From contig JAZBRS010000035.1 of assembly GCA_037176725.1 (NCBI GenBank), positions 46,696,001-46,760,000 on the forward strand: a stretch of DNA of 64,000 nucleotides. Direction: 5' to 3'. The notes below the pieces were generated by a model. The model was not told the DNA's origin. It saw nothing but the letters and a program-made list of their open reading frames with translations, and ran no database searches. The DNA comes from Posidonia oceanica (lineage: Eukaryota; Streptophyta; Magnoliopsida; Alismatales; Posidoniaceae). The translations under genes and the position numbers were made by a program. This document shows, in pieces, positions 53,407 to 62,495 of the stretch (within the stretch, counting starts at the first letter, position 1; each line of letters opens with the position of its first letter).

Positions 53407-54463
53407 GTAAAAATAACCATGCCATGGTTCTGAGATTTATCATAATACTTGTATTTAGGGTGTAAGACGCCAAGGGCGCAGCGTCTTATGTAAGACGCTG
53501 TGTTCAATAGCGTCTTACATTCCTGTTTAGATTTCTACAAATTTTACCTCATCAAATGCTTTTTTATTGATATTTGAGATCTGATATGTGATGCTTACAG
53601 CCAATCTAAGCCTTATTCACATGTGATTTTAGCTTTCTACTAGTTTCTTTGGGCTTATCTGCTTGGGGGTTTAGTTGATTCATTTACAAACTGTCATCTT
53701 TTGAAAGGAATCTTTGGAAATGTTTGATTGAGTTTGTAGGTTGATATTGGAGTGAATATCCTGATTGCATATCATCTCCCCATCGTATTTTGATTTTCAT
53801 GAATTAAATAAGAGGTCTGTTAATTTCAAAGAAGCCATATTATAAAATGTGTGTTTAATGTATTAGACGCAGGATATTGTGCATCTTACTTAGGATGCTG
53901 GGAATCCCAGCATCCAACGCTTTCAGTAAACTGAATTTCATTTTAGAGTTTTCCGACATTGTTTTTGGGTCTGTTTGCTTTGATTTTAATCATCCAACAT
54001 GATTTACATGTCTACAGTGTTTTGAGGCATTTAACTTTCATTTTTGACATATTTCAAAGATATTTAGCATGTTTTCAAAAGGCATATAGCATATTTTCAC
54101 TTGGCATGGCATTATCGCCTTTGGGCGTATAGTAAATGGCATCATTGCCGACATTAGCCACAAACGAGCGGAATAGCCTAGAAAGATTGACTCTCTCAGG
54201 CGCATGGGGGTGCCTAACACCTTCCCCATGCGTAATAGGAGTCCTTGCTTGATCCATGGCCCGTAATGACCTTGTGTCATATCCTTTGCATTTTATTTAT
54301 TTTACATGTTTTTCCTGATTTTCTTTGTCTTCCTGTTTGCCAAATAGACTAGGTGGCGACTCCAAGTTTTGTTTTATTTTCTTCGACCTTCGCCCGTTTT
54401 CTTCATCTTTTTGCCGTGACCAATGATTCGGCTCATACCGAGCCGTTCGGTCGCATGGTTACA
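53407..54463 (+). repeat. E3 5' LTR, second part
   Basis: Resumes right after the E4 LTR end and finishes GGTTACA five bases before the PBS. It contains GCGTCTTATGTAAGACGC (53481-53498), shared with the first part; a second palindrome at 53893-53915; and the LTR core in plus orientation (GGGGGTGCCTAACACCTTCC at about 54206-54227). The text is otherwise T-rich with no gene. Confidence 0.8.
53893..53915. promoter_or_regulatory. palindrome with 11-base arms in E3 LTR
   Basis: Arms GGATGCTGGGA and TCCCAGCATCC are separated by a single A. It lies among GACGC words that recur in the LTR. Binding site or stem; the role is unknown. Confidence 0.55.
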
Positions 54464-54468
54464 GAAAC

Positions 54469-54486
54469 TGGCGACTCTGTTGGGGA
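54469..54486 (+). promoter_or_regulatory. E3 primer-binding site
   Basis: TGGCGACTCTGTTGGGGA, five bases after the LTR end. It differs from the E1/E4 sites by two bases (CTGTT for CCGCT), so the same tRNA is probably used. Confidence 0.8.
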
Positions 54487-55640
54487 TAACCAGACTCCAG
54501 CTTTCGCTTTCGCTTTTCCGCTTAGTGGCTTTCTCCTGTTTGCATGATTGCTCGCATGTGTTTGCTTTACTTGCTTGCCTTGTTATCCATGCTTTGATAT
54601 CTTGCTTTGTGCCATGTTTATATGCCTATCTTACACATATGCCATGCCATGCTATACATGCTTTTGATGTGTTGAGTGTTTTCCTTTTCACAAATCATGT
54701 CACAACACTAGCACATGCCATGTACATGCCTTTTGAAGTGTGTGTTTGATGTTTTCATGCCATATTTGGGTGTTTTCTTCCCTTTTTGCAATTAAACCTA
54801 GGGATAAGTAAGGACATGATTGCTTTCCCCCATGGTTTAATAATAATAATAAATAAAAAAATGAAAGGACAAATAAGAATGTACCCTAGGCAAAACTAGA
54901 GCCATACATTCACATCTACCCCTATGGTTTAAAGAAAAATGAAATGACAAATAAGAATGTACCCTAAGCAAAACTAGAGCCAAACATTCACATTCATCCC
55001 CATGTTTAATAAAAAATCAAGTAAAAAAGAATCGAGCATACCTGCATATATGATCATACTAGGGGCATGCATATTTTCTCCTCTGAGTCCGCCCATCAGT
55101 CTACCAAGGGCAGTCCTGGTCTTTTGTTCCATGGCTATTGGCATAGGACGAGTTACCGATCTGTTTCCCATCGTCCGGGGTCGTGTCGGTGTTAGTATGA
55201 GCTCACTACTACAGTAGGAGTCGAAGCTCCCAACACACCACTCGTTCTCTGCCAGAGCCTTAGCCAGGATTTTGAACGGGCACCTGTTTTCTACCCTTGA
55301 GTCGGAGACCTATATACCCTTGTGAGAACCCAGAGTAGAATATCTACTAGGACACACTTAGATTGGTGAGAGAGAGCACATTAGAAAGCATTCATATGCG
55401 TCATGCCACCCTAATAACATTTGCATTTGTCTTGTCAAGATCTGACATTCATTTTGTGTGTTATTACAGGTTAGAGAGTGAGTTTCTTAGTCGGAGTTCG
55501 AGTCGTTCCTTTTCTGATACCCCTATAGTGACATTTTCTCGACCATCTTTTCCCGAGTTATTCGTCATTTCCGACGATAGCTCCCCGTAGGTCTCATCGG
55601 TTTTCACCGTAGCCCTATCCTCACTCGCTCATGTTCAGCC
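54487..55640 (+). other. E3 5' leader with 78-bp duplication and splice acceptor
   Basis: Non-coding. A 78-bp direct repeat lies at about 54860-55015 (GACAAATAAGAATGTACCCT twice). 55085-55195 is the leader block shared with E1 and E4 (GTCCTGGTCTTTTGTTC, GGGGTCGTGTCGGTG). TTGTGTGTTATTACAG ends at 55469 and is a good candidate 3' splice site. After it a frame (ESEFLSRSSSRSFSDTPIV, PSFPELFVI) parallels the sequence upstream of gag in E4. Confidence 0.7.
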
Positions 55641-57440
55641 ATGGCCCAACGTGTTAGCGAGCCTTCACTTTCGATTGCATTGGAGGAGGTCCCGAAGTCG
55701 ACTCCTTACTCCTTTGTTGTTACTTCTGCTATTCCTTCCTATCAGGCATTCTAGTCTCAGGCGCCTGGGAGTTTTACTCCGCTCATTTCAGGGTGTCGGC
55801 AGACTTTTGTTAGTCTAGAGTCTGTCACCGAACCTGTTTCAGTGACCACCACTCATGCTCCGGATTTCCAGTTCACTGCTCCCCTTACTCAGGGATTCGA
55901 TACTTTTGGCACCCACTCTGCTGAGTCCTCTTCTGTTGTAGGATCCTTCCCCTTTGGACAGTCTTCCCACTGATGGGACCCCTGACGAGCAATATCAGAA
56001 TATGATGGAGATGGCCCAGACACTGCAGGGCATGGCTCTGTCTATTCGCCCACTTATAGTTCCAACTACTCTTGAGTTCCCTCAATAGCCATTTTCGCTA
56101 TTTCAGGCACACCCTACTGCACCTCTGCCTCAGCCATCGCCCTAGCTTCTCACTACACCGACGATGGGGGCGACATCTGTGCCTTCAGCACAGACACTAC
56201 TTAGCCCACAGTATCCACCTCTAGTATCTGGTGGCCAACCTCTTGGGTTGGTAGGAGCACAATATGCATAGACCCCATCACCTGGCACCATACCAGTGCA
56301 GCAGATGTTGCTCCCTCATTCTGCACTCTACACAACACAGTCTCCTGCATATCACTTTTCTGTGCCTCCACAGGTCCTGCCTCCATCATGCATACCACTT
56401 CCTTCAGCACCATCACACGAGTACGCTGACCCTCGCACCATGGCACCAGGCGACGTGATGGTAGATCCAGAGGACCCCTCAGGGGTAGCCTATTCAGTGT
56501 ACATGGCTCCTGCCCTACCTGCATAATTTCCATTGGTAGTGCCTTCAGACACACTCCTTGCTAGGGTAGCTGATCTAGAGAGGGCACTACGATCATCGCA
56601 GGGAGGAGACTGCCGGCCCTACCAGTTCCAGGACCTTTGTTATTTCCCAGAGGTAGTACTCCCTACAAATTTCCATGTCCCGGAATTCGAGAAGTATAAC
56701 GGTAAGGGTTGCCCAATCTCACATCTCTGAGCGTACTGTAGAGACCTTGCTCAGCTTCAGGTTGACGACAGGCTCCTGATCCACCTATTCCAGAAAAGTT
56801 TGACTGGCCCCGCGCTCAAGTGGTTCACTTCCCTTGACATGGCCACGACCTGAACTTGGAATGACCTCAGTTAGGCGTTCAACCTCGACTTGATCCCAAA
56901 GCACGAGGATCTTGCCTCCACTAGGTAGAGACCCCATGAGCTATTTGGGGAGTATGTCGGCCGATGGTGCACCCTCGCCTCACAAGTTCGAGATAGGCCA
57001 TCCGATGAGTAGTCTATCGAGATTATCATTCAAGGTGCGCAGCCAGACATAGAGGGCCTGTTAAGCATCCAGCCTATCACCACCTTCTCATCTTTGATTC
57101 GAGCAGGCGCCCGCGTGGAAGGCTCACTCCGTAGCGGTAGCTTTCTCGCACTATCTGCATTTGCCAAATCAAACAGTGGCAGCAGTAGCAACAACAGTGG
57201 CAACAACAACCTCAGGAGGAGAGATCCTCTGAAGCCCTCTGTGGCATATGTTCAGTCCCATGCCACGCCAATCAACATGGTGGCTCAGCCTGGTCCGAGT
57301 CAGGTGATATATGCTCCAACACCTAGGACACACACACCATAGATCACTCCCACTGCCCAACCAGTGTATCCTACTCCATCGGTCTGGCAGGGACGCCTGG
57401 GCAGGGATGGCCTCAGCATCCTCAGCGCAACTATACTCCA
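55641..57440 (+). pseudogene. E3 gag (capsid)
   Basis: Start ATG 55641 (MAQRVSEPSLS). It shows DPRTMAPGDVMVDPEDPSG, LERALRSSQGGD, YQFQDLCYFPEVVLP, EFEKYNGKGCPISHL, then capsid wording (FQKSLTGPALKWFTSLD, FGEYVGRWCTLASQVRDRPS, IRAGARVEGSLRSGSF). At least ten in-frame stops are present (for example near 55753, 56085, 56142, 56269, 56522, 56728, 56850, 56872, 56923, 57008, 57343); most are TAG or TGA where CAG or CGA would be expected. Compared with E1 and E4 a short segment of capsid near 56880 (YSF region) is missing. Decayed. Confidence 0.85.
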
Positions 57441-59357
57441 TTGGTTGAACCTTTGAGTGCCGTCTTTCCCAAGGTCGTGTCACTCCTGAGGCTTTCGGAG
57501 GTTCGCTCACCACTAAGTCCTCTTCCGCGTTGGTATAACACGAGCCTCTATTGCAGCTTCCATCGAACCGCGGGGCACTCGACTGATAGCTGTTTTACAT
57601 TGCAGAATGCGATTCAGGATTTTATTGACCGCAGGGTCATCATTATCGACACTCAGGAGGCAGTCTCCACTCCTGTGCCACCACCTGTACCTGGCCCTAC
57701 ACCTCAGCACCCCAACATAGTTAACCAGCCCTTGCCTCCACACTCGAGCTTGGGAGGCACCGGGCCCTCAGGAGTTCATTGTATCTTCCCTTCTAAGCCT
57801 GCCACACCAGTAGTGGACCCCTCTTCTTTGATTCACCACATCTCTGAGCCTTTTCTTGTGCACTTTTATCAGTCGGCTCTCGCTAGTTCCGAGTCGGCAA
57901 TTCATATGATACGGTTGACTGTAGAGTCGGAGCTCACCACTATGCCATTCGCCACACCATCCCAAGCTCAGTCTCCTATTCGTCTGTCGGCCCGACCTCA
58001 GCCAGGGCCTTCTCCCTCAACTCAGTACCCATCCAAGTCAATTTCCTCTCTTGCCAGCCTGCCTGTAGCCTCGTTGGAGCTAGCAGCTCACACCCCACTG
58101 GTCGTCAGCTTGACCAGGGACACCCACTGTGTTCCATATGATTATGCCACACAAGTGTGTGTAGAAATTACGCGGTCTGGGAGGCTGTACCAGACAGCAG
58201 CTTTGACATCCAGACCTGGTTGCCCAGAGCCAACTCCTTCACCTCCTATGGGACAGCCTGCTAGGACTTTCATAGTAGATAGCCCAGGTCAGCCCTCCAC
58301 CTCATCCCCAATTGCTCCAAAGAAGGATCAGCCTTCCACCGATATCATCGCTCAGTTGAAGAAGGTGAAGGCTGATATTTCCATCTGGGATCTCATCCAC
58401 ACATCCTCAGAGCATAAGGAGGCCTTTCTTAGAATTTTTCAGGCTGCCCATGTCTCCCCGACCATTGAGCCCGCTGCCCTCGAGACCATGGTGGGCATGA
58501 TTGTGGTTCTGCAAGTCATCTCTTTTTCAAGTGATGAATTGCCTCCGACGGGGATAAACCATAACCAACCCGTGTTCATCACAGTGCAGTACCAGATTTT
58601 TCGTATTCCCTTAACATTGGTTGATAATGGGGCGGGCCTCAATGTCTGTCCCTTATGCACAGCAAGCCGACTTGGATTCAAAGACGAGGACATTACACCA
58701 GCTACAAAGGGAATGACCGCCTTTGATAACACGTACCATGATGCGTTGGGGATTCTAATCATTCCCCTCACCATAGGACCTATTGTTTTCGATGTAGAGT
58801 TCTGCATCGTTGATCTTGAGCCTTCTTTTAACCTCTTGCTTGGGCACCCTTGGCTCCATAAGCATCAAGTGCTCCCCTCGACTCTCCAATGCATGATGAA
58901 GTTCCATTGGGGTGATGACGTTGTCATCGTTATGGCGGAAAACTTCGATAAGGAGAAAGTCGAGGTTATCTCTTCCGTCTCTTTACAGACTGTCCAATTC
59001 AACCCTAAACCCTCTGATATTCTTTATCGTGTCAACCAGTTTGAGTCGGTTAATTTCATTCCAGATCTCGAACGTGCCAGCCTGGCCATTTGCTCCAACC
59101 CTTCTTTGATGTTCAAGAACTTATGTCGCCATTGGGGTTATGAGATGGGGACACCACTCAGGCGGTACGACCAGGGGATCGCCGAACCCGTTGTAGTAGC
59201 AGAGAGGAGAGACAATGAAGGACTTGGCTACGACTGGCAGCCTTACAAGGATGGATTCGTGCACTCAAAGAACCGAAAGCTGATCATTCCACGGGATCTC
59301 ACCAACTTCATCAATGCAGGTACTCTCGATCCCAACCAGAATCAGACTTCCGCATAG
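57441..59357 (+). CDS. E3 gag C-terminus, linker and protease (638 open codons)
   Basis: The longest uninterrupted gag-pro frame in the window. Residues 38-51 form the knuckle C-x2-H-x4-H-x4-C (CSFHRTAGHSTDSC). Residues 70-300 are Pro/Ser-rich with HTPLVVSLTRDTHCVPYDYA. ADISIWDLIHTSSEHKEAF follows, and then the protease box LVDNGAGLNVC near residue 395 (A for S in E1/E4), FDVEFCIVDLEPSFNLLLG, and the tail VKAENF-like (VIVMAENFDKEKVE), VNFIPDLERAS, LIIPRDLTNFINAG. ATG 57441 is internal; the native frame joins gag upstream. The protease fold appears complete, unlike E4. It is part of a dead element because the upstream gag is full of stops. Confidence 0.88.
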   Translation: MVEPLSAVFPKVVSLLRLSEVRSPLSPLPRWYNTSLYCSFHRTAGHSTDSCFTLQNAIQDFIDRRVIIIDTQEAVSTPVPPPVPGPTPQHPNIVNQPLPPHSSLGGTGPSGVHCIFPSKPATPVVDPSSLIHHISEPFLVHFYQSALASSESAIHMIRLTVESELTTMPFATPSQAQSPIRLSARPQPGPSPSTQYPSKSISSLASLPVASLELAAHTPLVVSLTRDTHCVPYDYATQVCVEITRSGRLYQTAALTSRPGCPEPTPSPPMGQPARTFIVDSPGQPSTSSPIAPKKDQPSTDIIAQLKKVKADISIWDLIHTSSEHKEAFLRIFQAAHVSPTIEPAALETMVGMIVVLQVISFSSDELPPTGINHNQPVFITVQYQIFRIPLTLVDNGAGLNVCPLCTASRLGFKDEDITPATKGMTAFDNTYHDALGILIIPLTIGPIVFDVEFCIVDLEPSFNLLLGHPWLHKHQVLPSTLQCMMKFHWGDDVVIVMAENFDKEKVEVISSVSLQTVQFNPKPSDILYRVNQFESVNFIPDLERASLAICSNPSLMFKNLCRHWGYEMGTPLRRYDQGIAEPVVVAERRDNEGLGYDWQPYKDGFVHSKNRKLIIPRDLTNFINAGTLDPNQNQTSA

Positions 59358-59994
59358 CCAGGACTGCACTAGGCTTCCCCACTGCTGATAGAGGAGTGGG
59401 TCTACGTCGAGGACTTCTACTTAGACAAGGAGCATGTGACAGAAATAGACTGAACCGATAGGGAGGTCCAGACGATCAAGCATGTGGCCCCAGGAGCGGT
59501 TGGAGCCTACTACCTTGATTTCGCTCCAGATGAGGATGAGGGAGCAGTTGTAGAGGCCCAATTGGATAGCTAGCTCAGTGACTTGGAACTTTTGTTCCAA
59601 GAGCAGCTCACCGTATTGGTAGAGGATGCCGCAGAGCAGCACGCACTGAGGAAGGGAAAGGCGGTGCTCATAGAACGCGAGCCTGATTGTTCCAGCCGAT
59701 AGCAAGACCACTCAGCTATCATGGTCTTGGAAGAGTCAAAGGTTGCATCCACTAGACCCGACGAGTTGATCACTCCACAGTCGAGAGGTGGGTCTAGATG
59801 GTATGTTCAGCCCAAACCCCACCTCAGGCATGGTGGGGGTGAAAAAAAAACACCAATTTAGGTTTGGGCAGTGACCCAGGTAGTAGCAGTCAGATCAGTC
59901 AGGAGAAGGACAGCCGCCAAATACCTACATCACCTGTGTACATATTAGAAAATCCAAAAAAATCAAAAAATTTGGAAAACCCCATAGACATAGT
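59358..59994 (+). pseudogene. E3 pol, N-terminal stub
   Basis: Continues past the stop with EEWVYVEDFYLDKEH, DEDEGAVVEAQLDS, LSDLELLFQEQLTVLVEDAAE, IMVLEESK and RPDELITPQS, matching the E1 and E4 spacers before RT. Stops at about 59356, 59452, 59571 and 59700. The homology fades at about 59830, RT is absent, and the E5 LTR starts at 59995. The Ala/Ser/Pro-rich insertion found in E1 and E4 is lacking. Confidence 0.8.
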
Positions 59995-60344
59995 TGTAGT
60001 AATCTCGGTGTTCAGATCGTCCATGCACACTGCCAGAAGCTCGCGTGCACCGATCGAAATCAGGCTCACTATAAGCAGCTATGTCCGAGGAGGAGGGCTC
60101 AACTCGAAAACACTTAAAACAGAGGAGAAAAGATAAGAAAAGAAGAAGATAAGACAATTCAGAGTCGCCACCGTGTCTATTATCGGGAGACAAGGAAAAT
60201 CGAGGGAAATGCGCGAGTTAACACGCAAAACCAAGCAAAGGATGCAATGCAAAGCAATGCAGAAGAAAACAAATGCAAATGATATGACTCATGCCGAGAA
60301 TTAGGGCAATATGGTCATTGCAGACCAAAAGACTGGGGAAGGAC

Positions 60345-60620
60345 TCCTGTTACGTGCAGGGAAGGTGTTAGGCACCCCCGACATGCCCGAGAATCAGTCT
60401 TTCTAGGCTTACGCTCGCATACGCAGGAGAATGCAGGTTTGAATGCCTAAATGCCAATGAATGCCTGAATGAATGCTCATAGGTGTGCTCTAAGTGATGG
60501 GATGCAATGCAAGGAAGTAAACGTGCAGTCTAAGCGCTCAGCAATGCTGTCTATGTTCTAAACCGGTCGAAACCTGGCTCGTGAGAACTCCAGGCAGTAA
60601 GCATCACTGCCCTATATGCA
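60345..60620 (-). repeat. conserved LTR core and flank (E5)
   Basis: GGGAAGGTGTTAGGCACCCCC, TTTCTAGGCTTACGCTCGCAT and GTGAGAACTCCAGGCAGTAAG as in E1 and E4. Confidence 0.7.
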
Positions 60621-60689
60621 AATGCAAGCGAAAAAGCAAAATGGCAGTAAAACCAAGCAATGCAGGCGACATGCACAAGAAAACAGCGT

Positions 60690-60935
60690 AAAACATGCAA
60701 AACAATGTGAGAAACAGAAGTGGCATGCGAAATGGTGCAGAAAACAAGAATGGCACGCAAAACAGCGTAAGAAAACAAAGCGGCACGTGAAACGGTGCGA
60801 GAAAACAAAGCCAGCACGCAAAACAGTGCCAAAAGTGAAGTGGGCACGTAGAACGGTGCCAAAAGCAAAGCGGGCACGCAAAATGGTGCCAAAGACAAAG
60901 CGGGCACGCAAAACGGTGCCAAAGCAGGTGAAATA
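60690..60935. repeat. 30-31 bp minisatellite in E5 LTR
   Basis: About seven units with GGCACGCAAAACGGTGC and CAAAAGCAAAG or GAAAACAAAG. Same family and same LTR position as the E1 array but with shifted consensus (GTGCCAAAG in the right half), so the units were homogenised separately. Confidence 0.88.
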
Positions 60936-61381
60936 AAACATCGACAAAGCCATACAGATGCAAATGCAAAGAGAAAGGACAGGAGAAGCAAAAGGGGAGA
61001 CAAACAGTGCGTGTGTGAGAACAGACACTGTTTAAGGATCACGCAAAGTAGGTGTGAAGACCTACAAAGGGGAAGAGAAGTAAGTGGAGGGATTACCACT
61101 GTTTTGTGACTGTTTCCCACCAAAGTGTCCCACGATGTGTCTCGCACGTTGCCAAAAGCTCGCGATGCGATCGGATCGTGGAAAAGGGGGAAGAAAGTCG
61201 CAATTAGTGGTGAATCCAGGGGAAACGCAACACAAAGCACTAAGAGTACGCGAAAAGAGGAGACGGAGTTGATAGATGAGAAGAAGAGGTCCTATTCTAC
61301 ATGCTCGAGAAATCAGAAAGCAAAAACAATGCTTGCAATGCAAATGGGGTGCAAATGAATGCTGTGCAAGGGTTCAGAAGG

Positions 61382-61389
61382 ACTTACCT
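61382..61389 (-). promoter_or_regulatory. candidate 5' splice site in E5 LTR
   Basis: AG|GTAAGT on the element strand within the block conserved in E1 and E4. Confidence 0.4.
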
Positions 61390-61619
61390 TGGGAATCTGA
61401 AGCCTGATCTGAGAATTGCTTGGTCCATGCTGAAGAGCGCTCTGCCAGGGTCGTTCAGGTAGCTTGGTTGAGAAGATCCAACGGCCAGATCTGAAGATAT
61501 CCCAGCTTCAAGGCAGAAGGGCCAGAACAGAGGAGAAGAATGGATCTAGGTGTACAAGAGGTCCTAGGGATGTGCACAACAGGTCCTCCCATGTAAATGG
61601 GAGCTAAGAATGCTTAAGT

Positions 61620-62495
61620 GTGTGCAAGAATGCCAAATGCAAGAATGCATGAGTGCAATGCATGCAGAAATGCAAGAAAAGACCTAAGGATGATTTTTCA
61701 AAAAACCTGGGAACTTATGTGCAATTTTTGAAAAAGTGGGGGTCTAAATGCAAAGATTTTGAAAAGTTAGGGGGCTTTTATGCAAGGTTTTCGAAAACTA
61801 GAGGGTCTGAGTGCAATTTTGCAAAATGCAGGGTTCAGAATGCAATTTTATAAGGTAAACATGCATCAGGATAAGTTTTGAAATAATATGGGGGATTAAC
61901 ATGCAATTTTGAAATATACAAGGGTTGAAATGCAATTTTGTAAGCAAAACAGTGGTCTTAAATGGTCTGAGAATGCAAACAGAGGACCTATATGTAATTT
62001 TTAAATATGCAAGGTCTAAAATGCAATTTTATAAGCAAAATATGCATTTAAACATATGCTGTGCATTAATGAAGGACCTATATGCAAAAATCAGAAAGTT
62101 AGGGGGAAATAATGCATTGCAGTAAGAAAAATTAAAAAATAAATGCATAAGTTAACAGAACAGAGGACTAAAGTGCAAATGAGGAAAACAACAGGGTTTA
62201 AAAATGCAATTTACTAAGGTAAAATCAAAGCATTAAATCAGATTATTAATTAAAGGATTAACATGCAAAAATGGAAAACCAGAGGGCCTGAACTAAAATA
62301 AACATTAATAGAAAACACAGTAGAAGGACCAACATGTAATTAGGTAGTTTTTTAAGTTTTTCATGCAATTTAATAAGATTTAAATTCAGAATTAAATGAA
62401 TCTTAAACAGAGGCAAGACCAGAATGTAATAAAATAAAAACAGGAGCTGAAAATGCAATTTAGTGGCAAATTAGCTAACTAACAGAAAATAAAGC
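61620..62495. repeat. A-rich block of E5 LTR
   Basis: GGACCTA(A)ATGCAA, AAATGCAATTTTATAAG words at irregular spacing, as in E1. No gene is seen. Confidence 0.65.
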
